64,000 nt of DNA from Dyella japonica DSM 16301 (GCF_001010355.1 NZ_JPLA01000020.1:45264-109263), one strand, 5' to 3'. Positions 1-9,611 are shown, numbered from the stretch's first letter. Program-made: numbers and translations. The notes: a model not told the origin generated them from the sequence alone.

Positions 1-191
1 CAGGCGAGCCAGGTCGCGATCGCGCGACAACCGAGCGCACAGTCACTGGATGACCAGCCATTCGCCTGTAAAAAAGCGCCAACTGCTTTCGCAGGAATGA
101 CGTTCAAAACATGGCCAGCGCCAGGATGACGAGCTAAAAGCAAGGGAGTGCTAAAGACGCGGCCTTCCAAGCGCCCAAGACACCAGACCCC
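1..191. other. non-coding left edge, no gene recognised
   Basis: No credible reading frame is seen. The stretch at about 85-101 (CTTTCGCAGGAATGACG) resembles one half of the dispersed CTTTCGCTGGAATGACG repeat seen at 53.6 kb, so this may be the remnant of such a hairpin. The opposite-strand frame that overlaps the downstream oxidoreductase is Arg-rich and looks like a shadow. Confidence 0.4.
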
Positions 192-974
192 CTAAAACCC
201 GAAATTAAGAAACCCCCCATCCACCGCCAACACCTGCCCCGTGACATAACTGGCCGCCGGCAGGCACAGAAAAGCGATCGCCGCCGCCACCTCCTCCGGC
301 TCCCCGATCCGCCGCAACGGCGTGCGATCAAGCACCTCATCCAGGTACTCGTCATTGGCCAATGCAGGTTCGGAACGCTGCGTGCGGATATACCAGGGCG
401 CCACCGCGTTGACGCGAATGCCATCGGCCGCCCACTCCGCCGCCAGATTGCGCGTGAGCTGATGCAGCGCCGCTTTCGACATCCCGTAGGCCGAGCCCGT
501 ACGCACATGCGTGATGCCCGAAACAGAGCCCACATTCACGATCGCCGCGTTCGCGTGCTGCACCAGTTGCGGGTGGGCAAGGCGGCACATCTCGAAGGCG
601 GAGAACAGGTTCTGTTCGAAGATCGCCCGGTAGTCGTCCTCGCGATAGGCCAAGGTCGGCGCGGGCTGGTTGCCGCCGGCGTTGTTGACCAGCAGGGACA
701 GCGGTGCGCCCAGATCCGCGATCCAGTCGAACACCGCCAGGCGCTCTTCCTGTTCGCCCAGGTCGGCGCCGAAGGCCAGCACGTCGATACCGGGGAAATC
801 GTCCACCAGCTCCACGCGCACCTGTTCCAGGTAATCGGCGTCGCGCGCCACCAGCAGCAGGTTGGCGCCCAGCGCGGCCAATTCGCGGGCGGTGGCGTAG
901 CCGATGCCCTTGCTGGCACCGGTGATCAAGGCGGTATGTCCCTGCAGCTGCCAGGCGTCGATGCGTGCGTTCAT
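192..974 (-). CDS. SDR family NAD(P)-dependent oxidoreductase (tropinone-reductase-like)
   Basis: A 260-residue classical short-chain dehydrogenase. The Rossmann cofactor motif TGASKGIG lies near residues 18-25, NNAG near 97-100, and the catalytic Tyr-x3-Lys is in YGMSK near 163-167. The C-terminal half has the usual PLRRIGEPEEVA and GQVLAVDGG stretches. The length matches the family (about 250). It is most like the tropinone reductase I-like group, but the substrate cannot be read from sequence. Expected to be a cytosolic alcohol/ketone oxidoreductase. It is divergent from the small lipoprotein gene at 1069, leaving about 95 bases for both promoters. Confidence 0.9.
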   Translation of the reverse strand: MNARIDAWQLQGHTALITGASKGIGYATARELAALGANLLLVARDADYLEQVRVELVDDFPGIDVLAFGADLGEQEERLAVFDWIADLGAPLSLLVNNAGGNQPAPTLAYREDDYRAIFEQNLFSAFEMCRLAHPQLVQHANAAIVNVGSVSGITHVRTGSAYGMSKAALHQLTRNLAAEWAADGIRVNAVAPWYIRTQRSEPALANDEYLDEVLDRTPLRRIGEPEEVAAAIAFLCLPAASYVTGQVLAVDGGFLNFGF

Positions 975-1068
975 GGGCCGAGCTTAGAACGCGACCACGT
1001 TTCCCGCCAAGCGCTGGCGGCTACCATGGGCACGCAACTCCGACTCCAACCCTGTTGAAGGCTCCTGC

Positions 1069-1287
1069 ATGAAACAGCTCGCTGCCCTGCCATGCCTGCT
1101 CGCCCTGGCCGCCTGCTCCGGCAAGCCGCCGGCACCGGTATCGGCGCCTGCCGCCGCCAGCACCGCGCGCGTGGCCACGCCGTGGGATGACATGGAGAAG
1201 GCCAAGCAGCGCGCCGCCGACGTGCAGAAGACCGTCGACGAGCAAGCGAAGAAGCAGCAGCAACAACTGGACGCCGCCGAGCAATAG
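1069..1287 (+). CDS. small predicted lipoprotein
   Basis: A 72-residue protein. The N-terminus MKQLAALPCLLALAAC is a lipoprotein signal with lipobox LAAC (Cys16), so the mature protein should be lipid-anchored. After a Pro/Ala-rich linker the C-terminal half is rich in Lys, Gln and Ala (KKQQQQLDAAEQ) and should form a helix or short coiled coil. No family is recognised. A fragment of this kind could be a periplasmic spacer or stabilising lipoprotein. The codons are GC3-rich like the neighbours, and the ATG has a purine-rich stretch upstream, which supports a real gene. Confidence 0.6.
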   Translation: MKQLAALPCLLALAACSGKPPAPVSAPAAASTARVATPWDDMEKAKQRAADVQKTVDEQAKKQQQQLDAAEQ

Positions 1288-1345
1288 GCCGCCCTCGCGG
1301 CCAGCGGACTTGGCAGTGGACGTCCACACGTGCATCGTGTCCGGC

Positions 1346-2167
1346 ATGAACGTCCATCATGATGAACTATCCGCCGCGCCTTTGCTGGAGATCGACGATG
1401 CCAGCGTGATGCGCGGCGAGCGGCTGATCCTCGATCGTTTCAGCCTGCGCATCGGCGCTGGCGAACACACCGCCATCCTGGGTGCGAACGGCGCCGGCAA
1501 GTCCACCTTGGTGCGCCTGATCACGCGCGAACTCTATCCGCTCGCGCGCGGCGATGGCCATGCCGCCATGCGCGTGTTCGGGCGTGAGCGCTGGCATGTC
1601 TCCGATCTGCGTGGACTGCTCGGCATCGTTTCCCCGTCGCTGCAGCACGACTGCACCAGCGATGCCACGCTGGAAGTATCCGAGGCCGTGCTGTCGAGCT
1701 TCTTCGCGGCGCAACGGCTGGGGCTGGACCATCGCGTCACCCCGTCGATGCGCGAGCGCGCCAGCGTGGCGTTGGAACAGGCCGGGGCCACGCATCTGCT
1801 CGGGCGTTCGATGGCCAGTCTGTCCACCGGTGAGGCGCGACGCGTATTGATCGCGCGTGCCCTGGTGCACCAGCCCAAGGCGCTGCTGCTGGATGAACCC
1901 TGCGCAGGCTTGGATATGGCGAGCCGCCGGCGTTTCCTGGAAAACCTGCGCGGCCTCGCACGCCACGGCACGACACTGCTGCTGGTAACGCATCACGTGG
2001 AAGAGATCCTTCCGGAGATCCAGCACGTGGTGCTGCTGCGCGACGGCCGCCTGCTCAAGCAAGGCGCCAAGGCCGACGTGCTTACCGACGCCCTGCTCTC
2101 GGACACGTTTGGCATGCCCGTGTGCGTCGAACGTCATGGCGATTATTTCAACGCCGCCATCGAGTAG
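1346..2167 (+). CDS. lone ABC transporter ATP-binding protein
   Basis: A 273-residue single ABC ATPase domain. Walker A GANGAGKS lies at about 46-53, the signature LSTGE at 159-163 (canonical LSGGQ altered), Walker B LLLDEP at 180-185, and the H-loop in VTHH near 214-217. The ATG at 1346 is preferred over the in-frame upstream codon at 1187 because the extension would overlap the lipoprotein gene and is Arg/Pro-rich. No permease or binding protein is adjacent, so this may be a ModF/YlmA-like soluble ATPase or serve a permease elsewhere. A terminator for the convergent sppA follows. Confidence 0.85.
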   Translation: MNVHHDELSAAPLLEIDDASVMRGERLILDRFSLRIGAGEHTAILGANGAGKSTLVRLITRELYPLARGDGHAAMRVFGRERWHVSDLRGLLGIVSPSLQHDCTSDATLEVSEAVLSSFFAAQRLGLDHRVTPSMRERASVALEQAGATHLLGRSMASLSTGEARRVLIARALVHQPKALLLDEPCAGLDMASRRRFLENLRGLARHGTTLLLVTHHVEEILPEIQHVVLLRDGRLLKQGAKADVLTDALLSDTFGMPVCVERHGDYFNAAIE

Positions 2168-2229
2168 GCGTTTGGACGTCCATCGGCAAGACCGACATCT
2201 CCAGGCCGCGTCGCGCACTCGACGCCCAT

Positions 2230-2260
2230 AAAAAAGCCGCCGCCGGAATCCGGCGGCGGC
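2230..2260 (-). terminator. Rho-independent terminator of sppA
   Basis: An 11-bp perfect GC stem (GCCGCCGCCGG / CCGGCGGCGGC, loop AAT) at 2236-2260. On the minus strand it is followed by a run of T (2230-2235), as expected for an intrinsic terminator just after the sppA stop at 2282. It lies between convergent genes. Confidence 0.85.
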
Positions 2261-2281
2261 TCGACTATCGGAACATCCGGC

Positions 2282-4144
2282 TCAGCGCGGCGTGCAGAAG
2301 CAATACGCGTACACGTTCGGCCGGCCGGACTGCGCCGTGCGCAGTAGCTTCAGCTCCGGCGCGAACGCATCGACATGCGCCACCCACGACGGCAGCTGCA
2401 CGCCGTAGGACTGCGCCATCTGCACCATCGCGTTGTCGTTGAGGCTGATCACGAACTGCTCGAAGCCGCCCAGCGGTTCCTCGACATAACGCACCGGCGC
2501 GCTCTTGCCGAGCTTGGCGCGCTGCTGGGCGTCGGCGACGGCTTCGCCGAGGCCGCCGAGCTGATCGATCAGGCCGCGATCCAGCGCCTGCTGGCCCGTC
2601 CACACGCGGCCCTGCGCAATCGTATCGATCGCGTCATACGGCTTGCCGCGCGCCTTGGCCACCTGGCCGACGAAATCGCGGTAGCCCTTTTCGATGGTGG
2701 CCTGGATCACCGTGCCCACTTTGGGATCCAGCGGACGGGTGATGTCGAATGCGCCGGCCAGCGGACTGGTGCCCACGCCGTCGCTCTTCACGCCCAGCTT
2801 GTCCAGGGTACCGGGCACGGTGAGCACCATGCCGAAGATGCCGATGGAGCCGGTGATGGTATTGGGCTCGGCGTAGATGCGATCGGCATTCATGGAGATC
2901 CAGTAGCCACCGCTGGCGGCCACGTTGCCCATCGACACCACCACCGGAATGCCGGCCTCGCGCGTCAACGCCACTTCGCGACGGATCTGCTCGGCGGCAT
3001 AGACTTCGCCGCCCGGCGAGTTGACGCGCAACACCAAGGCCTTGGTGCGCTTGTCCTCACGCGCGGCGCGGATCAGGGCCGCGGTGGAATCGCCACCCAC
3101 GGTGCCCTGCGGCTGCTTGCCGCCGGAAATCTCACCCTCGGCCACCACCACCGACACGCCCGGCGTGGTCGAGCTGTCTTCGGTCACCGTGTCGGCATAA
3201 CGCTGCAGCGAGACCTGGCGGAAACCCTCGCCCTTCCTGCCGGCGGGTACGCCTTCCTTGCGCATCATCGCGATCACTTCGGCCGGCGTGGCCACGCCAT
3301 CGACCAGATGCTGATCGAGCGAGAGCTGGCCCAGGTCACCCTTGGCGCTGGCGATCTTCTCCGGCAGCGAGTCGATGTCCAGGCGCAGCGTGGCCGGATC
3401 GAGCTTGCGCAGCTTGGCCACTTCGTTGATGTAGGTATCCCACAGCCCGCCCATCCAGAAGCTGTCCGCTTCCTTCGATTCGGGCGAGGCATGGTCAAGG
3501 ATGTACGGCTCCGCCGCGCTCTTGAACTGGCCGACACGGAACAGGTGCACGTCCACGCCCAGCTTGTCGAGCAGGTCCTTGTAGAACAGGCGGTAGTTGG
3601 CCAGGCCCGTGATCATCACGCCGCCCTGCGGATCGACCAGCACGCGGTCGGCATGGGCGGCGAGGTAGTACTGGCCCTGGTCCAGGCTCGGCGACCACAC
3701 GATCACCGGCTTGCCGGCGGCACGGAAGCGATCGAGCGCCGCGCCCACTTCGCGCAGCGCGGCAAAGCCGCCGCCCTGCAGCTCGCTCGGCTCGAGCAGG
3801 ATGCGGGTGATGCGCGAGTCCTTGGCGGCCGCGTCGATCGAGCCGACCAGGTCGCGCAACTGGATCTGCTTGGGCGGATGGCCCGACAGGCTGGCCAGCG
3901 CACGCTGCATCGGCTCGATGCTGTACTGCTCGACCAGTTCGCCCTTGGGCTGGATCACCAGCACGCTGTCGCTCTGGATGAAGTGCTCGGTGCGCGCGCC
4001 GGCAAAGCCGACCAGGATGATCAACAGCACGATCAGCAGCAGCGCAAAGAACACCAGGTTGAGTATGGTCAGCCTGACGATGTTGATGCCGCGCCCGAGG
4101 ACGCAGAGAAAGGCCCAAAAACCGTTGGGGCGGCGCTCCGTCAT
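2282..4144 (-). CDS. sppA: signal peptide peptidase SppA, 67K type
   Basis: A 620-residue membrane-anchored serine protease that digests cleaved signal peptides (E. coli SppA has 618 residues). One N-terminal membrane helix lies at about 24-48 (LTILNLVFFALLLIVLLIIL). The protein carries two tandem S49 domains. By comparison with the family, the catalytic Lys is K208 in GQFKSAAEPY and the nucleophile is S411 in NVAASGGYW; both are present. The start at 4144 is chosen over an in-frame codon 99 bases upstream because GAGGAA lies 8 bases before it. The gene is followed by a strong terminator. Confidence 0.95.
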   Translation of the reverse strand: MTERRPNGFWAFLCVLGRGINIVRLTILNLVFFALLLIVLLIILVGFAGARTEHFIQSDSVLVIQPKGELVEQYSIEPMQRALASLSGHPPKQIQLRDLVGSIDAAAKDSRITRILLEPSELQGGGFAALREVGAALDRFRAAGKPVIVWSPSLDQGQYYLAAHADRVLVDPQGGVMITGLANYRLFYKDLLDKLGVDVHLFRVGQFKSAAEPYILDHASPESKEADSFWMGGLWDTYINEVAKLRKLDPATLRLDIDSLPEKIASAKGDLGQLSLDQHLVDGVATPAEVIAMMRKEGVPAGRKGEGFRQVSLQRYADTVTEDSSTTPGVSVVVAEGEISGGKQPQGTVGGDSTAALIRAAREDKRTKALVLRVNSPGGEVYAAEQIRREVALTREAGIPVVVSMGNVAASGGYWISMNADRIYAEPNTITGSIGIFGMVLTVPGTLDKLGVKSDGVGTSPLAGAFDITRPLDPKVGTVIQATIEKGYRDFVGQVAKARGKPYDAIDTIAQGRVWTGQQALDRGLIDQLGGLGEAVADAQQRAKLGKSAPVRYVEEPLGGFEQFVISLNDNAMVQMAQSYGVQLPSWVAHVDAFAPELKLLRTAQSGRPNVYAYCFCTPR

Positions 4145-4273
4145 TGCTTGGTTCCTCAGGATGACCATCACAGCGTAGCTGTTCGCAGGGCGCAGGTCAT
4201 GTGGGGCAAACGGCACATGGCGGCCGCCGCGAGGGCGTCCCATCCAACGGCGGGACAGCGCCCTCCGGCAAGC

Positions 4274-5641
4274 TCAGGCAGGACGCTGCCAGCGATCGTG
4301 GAAGGCGCTGCGGCAGAGCCGGGTGAACAGCAGGATGGCGGCCATGGTGAGCCCGGCGATCAGGCCGATCCACATGCCGCGCGCGCCCATGCCGTGACGG
4401 AACGCCAGCCACCAGCCCACCGGCATGCCCACGCCCCAGTAGGCGAACAAGGTGATCACCATCGGCACGCGGGTGTCCTTGAGACCGCGCAGCGCGCCGT
4501 TGGAGGTGACCTGGATGCCGTCGGAAAACTGGAACAGGCCGGCCAGCACCATCAGCTGCGCAGCCAGCGCGATCACACCGACATCGTGCGTGTACATGCG
4601 CGCAAGGAAGTGCGGCAGGCCCAGCATCACCGAGGAGGAGACGGTCTGCACCAGCAGCGCCAGCGCGACACCGCACAGCGCCGCATAACGCACGCCCTGC
4701 GCATCGCCGCGCCCCACCGCGTTGCCCACGCGCACGGTGATCGCCATCGACAGGCCCAGCGGCACCATGAAGGCCACGGTCGCCACGCTCAGCGCCACCT
4801 GATGGCTGGCCACCACCGTTTCGCCCAGGGTCGCGATGGCCAGCGCCACCGCCACGAACAGGCCGCCTTCGGCCAACAGCGTGACCGCCATCGGACCGCC
4901 GATCTTGACCAGGTCGAGGATCATTTTCGGCTTCGGCCACGCCAGGCCGGCGCGCAGGTGCGCATCGGCATACGCGGGGTGCTTGATCACGAACCACAGG
5001 AAGGCAAGCATTTCCAGCCACAGCACCGTGGCGGTGGCGATGCCGCTGCCCAGCGAACCGAGCGCCGGCAGGCCGAACTTGCCGTACATCAGCACATAGC
5101 CCAGCGGCGCCAGCACCAGCAGCCCGCCGAAACCGAAATACATCGACGGCCGCGTCATCGACAGGCCCTCGGACAGGCCGCGGATGGCGAAGTAGCTGGT
5201 CATCGCCGGGGCCGCCCAACTGATGGCGTGCAGGAAGTGCATGACATCCTCGCGCAGCGTCGGCACCACGCCGATCCAGTCGAGCAGCGGCGTCGCGTGG
5301 CGCACCAGGAACCACAGCACGATGCCCATCGCCCAGGCCAGCCACATGGCCTGCACGAATACCGCGCCCACTTCGTGGCGACGGCCGGCGCCATCGAGCT
5401 GCGCCACCGACGGCGGCACCGCCATCATCATGCCCAGGCCAGTGACCAGGGCCAGCGCCCAGATGCTGACCGCCGTGGTGACGGCCGCCTGCACGTGCGC
5501 ACTCAGATGCCCCGCGAGCACGGCATCGACGAAGTTCGGACCCACCGCGGCCAACTGCGCGGCGATCAGGGGAAGGGCAAGACGCACCGTGGCGCCGACC
5601 TCGCGCGCCACCCTGGCGCGATCGGGGCGGAAAGACAGCAT
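4274..5641 (-). CDS. MATE family multidrug efflux transporter
   Basis: A 455-residue integral membrane protein with about twelve hydrophobic segments arranged as two repeated halves, as in the MATE/NorM family, which export cationic drugs in exchange for Na+ or H+. The N-terminus contains the family-like stretch LALPLIAAQLA and a following PNFVDAVLAGHL, matching the helix 1-2 region of NorM. The start at 5641 is chosen because AAGGAG lies about 9 bases upstream; an in-frame ATG seven codons earlier has no such site. It is divergent from the DUF3667 gene, with 139 bases between the starts. Confidence 0.92.
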   Translation of the reverse strand: MLSFRPDRARVAREVGATVRLALPLIAAQLAAVGPNFVDAVLAGHLSAHVQAAVTTAVSIWALALVTGLGMMMAVPPSVAQLDGAGRRHEVGAVFVQAMWLAWAMGIVLWFLVRHATPLLDWIGVVPTLREDVMHFLHAISWAAPAMTSYFAIRGLSEGLSMTRPSMYFGFGGLLVLAPLGYVLMYGKFGLPALGSLGSGIATATVLWLEMLAFLWFVIKHPAYADAHLRAGLAWPKPKMILDLVKIGGPMAVTLLAEGGLFVAVALAIATLGETVVASHQVALSVATVAFMVPLGLSMAITVRVGNAVGRGDAQGVRYAALCGVALALLVQTVSSSVMLGLPHFLARMYTHDVGVIALAAQLMVLAGLFQFSDGIQVTSNGALRGLKDTRVPMVITLFAYWGVGMPVGWWLAFRHGMGARGMWIGLIAGLTMAAILLFTRLCRSAFHDRWQRPA

Positions 5642-5780
5642 AAAGAGACTCCTTGGCCGCACATTCTAGCGCAGCCCCGTCGCCAGCCCTCCGACAGCGG
5701 CTGTGGAAACGAGCCCACGGCAGCTGTCTGCGCTGGCTGCTTGTGCCAAGATCGCCCGCTGATTGACCCGGGGGATGTGC

Positions 5781-6917
5781 ATGAAGAAGGAAATCGTGTC
5801 GTTCGAGGGCGTGCACTGCGCCAATTGCAGTGCGCCGATGCAGGGGGAGTTCTGCCACGAATGCGGGCAATCCATCCACACCGTGCTGCGCCCCATGCAC
5901 CACATGGTGGAAGACACACTGGACCTGGTGCTGCATGTGGATGGCCGCGTGATCCACACCCTGCCCCCGCTGTTCCTGCGTCCGGGCTTCCTCACCCTGG
6001 AGTACTTCGCCGGCCGCCGGCAGCGCTACGTGGCGCCGTTCCGTTTGATGTTCGTGCTGTCGCTGCTGGCGTTCTTCATGTGCCACCTGGTGGTGGGCAA
6101 TATGGACATCCTCAAGGTCCACAGCGAAGCCAGCGAAGGCACCGGCCAGTTTGCCCACGACCTCACGCCCACCGCCGTGCGCACGCACTACGCGCAGGTG
6201 CGCAAGGACCTCGAGGCGGCCTCCGGCCAGACCGACGAGAAAAGCAGGAAAAAATTCAATCGCCCGCTCAGCATCGAGCGCGACCATGCCAACCATCGCC
6301 TGATGCAGCTGGGTGCGTCGCCGCTGACGGATACGGGCGTGGACGAAGGCAAGTTCGAGTCGATCCCATTGCAGTCGACTCCCATCCATATCTCCTGGCT
6401 GCCCGAAGCGCTCAACCACAGCCTCAACCGATCGGTGGCGCGGGCCGGGACCAATTTCACCGACATCCAGGCCGGCGGCGAGCGCGCCGCTGACGCGCAG
6501 GAGCGCATCACCTCCGCCGTATTCCACGTGTTGCCCCAGACCATGTTCGTGCTGATGCCGCTGTTCGCCCTGCTCCTGAAGTTCACCTACATCTTCAAGC
6601 GCCGGCTCTATATGGAGCACCTGATCGTGGCCCTGCACAGCCACGCCTTCCTGTTCCTGACCCTGATGCTGGGCATGGGCGGATACATGCTCTACGTCTG
6701 GCTGGTGCCCCATGCCCCCTGGCTGGGTACACCCTTCGTTCTGGCCGCCTGGGCGCTCGGAGCCTGGGCGCTGGCCTACCTGCTGCTGATGCAAAAGCGG
6801 GTCTACCGGCAGGGCTGGTTCATGACCATCCTGAAGTACCTGTTCGTGGGCTGGTGCTACACCTTCATGGCCATTTTTGCCCTGACCTTTGCCGCGGTCC
6901 TGGGCATCGCCAACTAG
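5781..6917 (+). CDS. DUF3667-type membrane protein with N-terminal zinc ribbon
   Basis: A 378-residue protein. A zinc-ribbon signature (CANC near 13-16 and CHEC near 27-30) is followed by a conserved segment (TLPPLFLRPGFLTLEYF, then GRRQRYVAPFR) and a first membrane helix, which is the typical DUF3667 arrangement. A soluble loop of about 150 residues precedes about four more membrane helices in the C-terminal third. The function of the family is unknown. The start at 5781 is preferred because a run of five G (5769-5774) gives ribosome-binding spacing; an ATG six bases earlier and a TTG at 5763 are also in frame. Confidence 0.8.
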   Translation: MKKEIVSFEGVHCANCSAPMQGEFCHECGQSIHTVLRPMHHMVEDTLDLVLHVDGRVIHTLPPLFLRPGFLTLEYFAGRRQRYVAPFRLMFVLSLLAFFMCHLVVGNMDILKVHSEASEGTGQFAHDLTPTAVRTHYAQVRKDLEAASGQTDEKSRKKFNRPLSIERDHANHRLMQLGASPLTDTGVDEGKFESIPLQSTPIHISWLPEALNHSLNRSVARAGTNFTDIQAGGERAADAQERITSAVFHVLPQTMFVLMPLFALLLKFTYIFKRRLYMEHLIVALHSHAFLFLTLMLGMGGYMLYVWLVPHAPWLGTPFVLAAWALGAWALAYLLLMQKRVYRQGWFMTILKYLFVGWCYTFMAIFALTFAAVLGIAN

Positions 6918-7390
6918 GCCGCGGCTGCGCGGGCTTTTGTGACACAAATCACACACAAATCGCGCAGCGGCGCGGTTTCGCGGCACCCCAAAAGCGCTTC
7001 CAAGCGGGGTTTTGCACAGCGTCACATGGCTGTCAAGGCAAGTCCCGTGCCTGTGGCAGTTAGATGAACCCCAGCGTAGCGATAATTTTAAGTGACTGTT
7101 TTTGCTTGGCTTTACTTGCTGGCTAAAACTTGAACAGCGCGTACTGAAGGGCGTTTTCATGCGCCCTAGAGGCCTCCCTCAACGCACCATCCACAGAGTT
7201 ATCCACAGACCTTGTGGATAAGCTCAAAAGACCCCTGCCAATAGTCACTTAGCTCTCTTTCCTAGATGACGGGGCAGCAAGAACCTGCAAGCCGCCGCCG
7301 GGCCCTCAAACAGCTTTTGAGAGGGTTTCATCCGGCTGAAATCTCACGGGGTGAAACGGCCCGGTTACACTGTTGTGCCGAGAGGTATTC
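6918..7390. other. long intergenic region before priA with an AT-rich stretch
   Basis: No gene is seen. It contains an AT-richer segment at about 7076-7135, then the DnaA-box cluster at 7187-7221, and the presumed priA promoter. Its length and the AT-rich plus DnaA-box arrangement are unusual next to priA. Confidence 0.55.
7187..7221. promoter_or_regulatory. cluster of DnaA boxes (two perfect, inverted)
   Basis: TTATCCACA at 7199-7207 and its reverse complement TGTGGATAA at 7213-7221 both match the strong DnaA consensus TTATNCACA exactly, separated by 5 bases. CCATCCACA at 7187-7195 matches 7 of 9 positions. Three boxes within 35 bases are unlikely by chance in GC-rich DNA. Confidence 0.7.
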
Positions 7391-9559
7391 ATGCCCGCCG
7401 TTCTTCGCGTCGCCCTGCCGGTACCCCTGCCCACCCTGTTCGACTACCTGCCGCCGGCGAGCGGTGAGGCGGTCGCGGGCAGCCGTGTGCTGGTGCCGTT
7501 CGGCAAGGGCAAGTCGGTGGGTGTGGTGGTGGAGGCCAACGTGGAGTCGGCCGTGAGCCATGGCCGACTCAAGCGCGTGCTGCGGGTGCTCGACGACGCT
7601 CCCTTGCTCGACACCGAGTTGATGGCCACGCTCGCCCGCGCCGCCGACTACTGGCTTGGCGCCCCGGGCGAGGCTTATGCCAACGCCCTGCCCCTGGCTT
7701 TGCGCGAGGATCGCGCGCTCCCCGACCTGCACGACGAAGCCTGGGCGCTGACCGAAAGCGGGCGCAGTGCGCTGGATGCCGGAAGCCGACGCGGCGGCAG
7801 CCGCGCCCTGCTCGACGCCTTGTCCCGCGGACCGCAAACCGCCGAGCTGCTGCACGAGATGCTGCCTGGCTGGCGCGATGCGGCCCGCCGGCTCGACCAG
7901 GCCGGCTTGATCGAGCGCACCCAGTCCCAGGCCGCCGAACCGCCGCGGCTCACCGAGGCGCCCTCGTTGAGCGACGAGCAGCAGCAGGCCGTGCAGACCA
8001 TCGGCGAATCGCTCGGCCGCTTTCAGCCCTTCCTGCTCGATGGCGTCACCGGCAGCGGCAAGACCGAGGTCTACCTCGCCCTGATCGAAAACGTGATCGC
8101 GCAGGGCAAGCAGGCGCTGCTGCTGGTGCCGGAGATCGGCCTCGCGCCGCAGACCGTGCGCCGCCTGCGCGACCGCCTGGGCGTCGCCGTGCAGGTGCTG
8201 CATTCCAACCTGGCCGAAGGCGATCGCGCACGCGCCTGGCTGCGCGCACGTTCGGGCGAGGCGAAGGTGATCCTCGGCACGCGCTCGGCGATCTTCACGC
8301 CGCTGCCGCAGGCCGGCCTGATCGTGGTGGATGAAGAACACGACAGCGCATACAAGCAGCAGGAAGGCTTCCGTTATCACGCCCGCGATCTGGCGATCCT
8401 GCGTGGCCGCGCGCTGAATGTCCCAGTGGTGCTCGGCTCCGCCACGCCCTCGCTGGAATCGCTGGCCAATGTGCAGGCGGGCCGCTATCGCGCGCTGCAT
8501 CTGCGCGCCCGGCCGGGTGCCGTGCGCGCGCCGCAGGTGCAGATCGTGGACATGCGCGCGCAACGTCTCGACCACGGTCTTTCGCCGACGCTGCTCGCCG
8601 CGGTCGGCGACACCGTGGCGCGCGGCGAACAGGTGCTGGTGTTCCGCAATCGTCGTGGCTATGCACCGGTGCTGCTGTGCTACAGCTGCGGCTGGCACGC
8701 GGAATGTCCGCGGTGCGAACACCCGATGACGTTCCACTCCGGGCGTCGCGCGCTGATCTGCCACCACTGCGATTACACCGCGCGCCCGCCGGCGCAGTGC
8801 CCGTCGTGCACCGCGCCGGATCTGAAGCCTCAAGGCCAGGGCACCGAGCGACTGGAGGAAGCGTTGACCGCGCAGTTCCCGGACGTGCCGGTGTTGCGTA
8901 TCGATCGCGAGACCACCCGTCGACGCGATTCGTTCGAACAATTGCTGGAAGGCCTGCACGAGGACAAGCCCGCCATCCTGGTCGGCACGCAAATGCTGGC
9001 CAAGGGCCACGACCTGCCCAACCTCACCCTCGTCGCCATCGTTGGCGTCGATGAAGGCCTGCTCAGCGTGGATTTCCGCGCCAGCGAGCGACTCGCGCAA
9101 CTGGTGGTACAGGTGGCGGGCCGCGCGGGCCGCGCGAAGAAACCGGGCCGCGTGCTGCTGCAGACCCACCATCCGGATCATCCCCTGCTGCGCCAGCTGC
9201 TCTCGCAAGGCTATGCCGCGTCGGCGCAAAGCTTGCTCGACGAACGGCGCACCGTGCAGTTGCCGCCGTTCGGGCATCAGGTGCTGTTGCGCGCCGACGC
9301 GCACCAGCGCGAGCACGTGGATGCCTTCCTTGCCGAAGCAGCGCAAGCACTGGCTGGCTTGCCGCTGCAGCTCGCCGGACCGATGCCTGCACCGATGCCG
9401 CTGCGCGCCGGTCGTCATCGCGGCCAGCTGCTGATCGAAGCGGAGACGCGCGGCGCGCTGCATGGCGCATTGCGCCCCTGGTATCCCGCATTGTCGACGC
9501 TGCCTTCGGCGCGTCGCGTGCGCTGGTCGCTCGACGTGGACCCGATCGATCTCTATTGA
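7391..9559 (+). CDS. priA: primosomal protein N' (replication restart helicase PriA)
   Basis: A 722-residue superfamily 2 helicase that recognises stalled forks and reloads the replicative helicase. An N-terminal DNA-binding domain (1-190) is followed by Walker A GVTGSGKTEVY (218-228), DEEH (314-317), and the zinc-binding Cys cluster (CYSCG, CPRC, CHHC, CPSC) inserted at about 430-475. Later helicase motifs include VGTQMLAKGHDLPNL and QVAGRAGR. The length matches E. coli PriA (732). The start ATG at 7391 has AGAGG six bases upstream; an in-frame codon at 7373 lacks it. DnaA boxes lie about 170 bases upstream. Confidence 0.97.
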   Translation: MPAVLRVALPVPLPTLFDYLPPASGEAVAGSRVLVPFGKGKSVGVVVEANVESAVSHGRLKRVLRVLDDAPLLDTELMATLARAADYWLGAPGEAYANALPLALREDRALPDLHDEAWALTESGRSALDAGSRRGGSRALLDALSRGPQTAELLHEMLPGWRDAARRLDQAGLIERTQSQAAEPPRLTEAPSLSDEQQQAVQTIGESLGRFQPFLLDGVTGSGKTEVYLALIENVIAQGKQALLLVPEIGLAPQTVRRLRDRLGVAVQVLHSNLAEGDRARAWLRARSGEAKVILGTRSAIFTPLPQAGLIVVDEEHDSAYKQQEGFRYHARDLAILRGRALNVPVVLGSATPSLESLANVQAGRYRALHLRARPGAVRAPQVQIVDMRAQRLDHGLSPTLLAAVGDTVARGEQVLVFRNRRGYAPVLLCYSCGWHAECPRCEHPMTFHSGRRALICHHCDYTARPPAQCPSCTAPDLKPQGQGTERLEEALTAQFPDVPVLRIDRETTRRRDSFEQLLEGLHEDKPAILVGTQMLAKGHDLPNLTLVAIVGVDEGLLSVDFRASERLAQLVVQVAGRAGRAKKPGRVLLQTHHPDHPLLRQLLSQGYAASAQSLLDERRTVQLPPFGHQVLLRADAHQREHVDAFLAEAAQALAGLPLQLAGPMPAPMPLRAGRHRGQLLIEAETRGALHGALRPWYPALSTLPSARRVRWSLDVDPIDLY

Positions 9560-9611
9560 CCGGGCGACGACGACAAGACCTTCACGATACTCACCTTGAA
9601 AGGAGCATCCG

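Noticed and set aside
2375-6493. 1372-codon open frame on the plus strand
   Set aside because: It is antisense to sppA and the MATE gene, is rich in His, Gln and Arg, and has no domain; it reflects GC-rich codon use.
7076-7221. Chromosomal origin oriC
   Set aside because: dnaA, dnaN, gyrB and rpmH are absent and there are only two perfect boxes; a control site is more likely.
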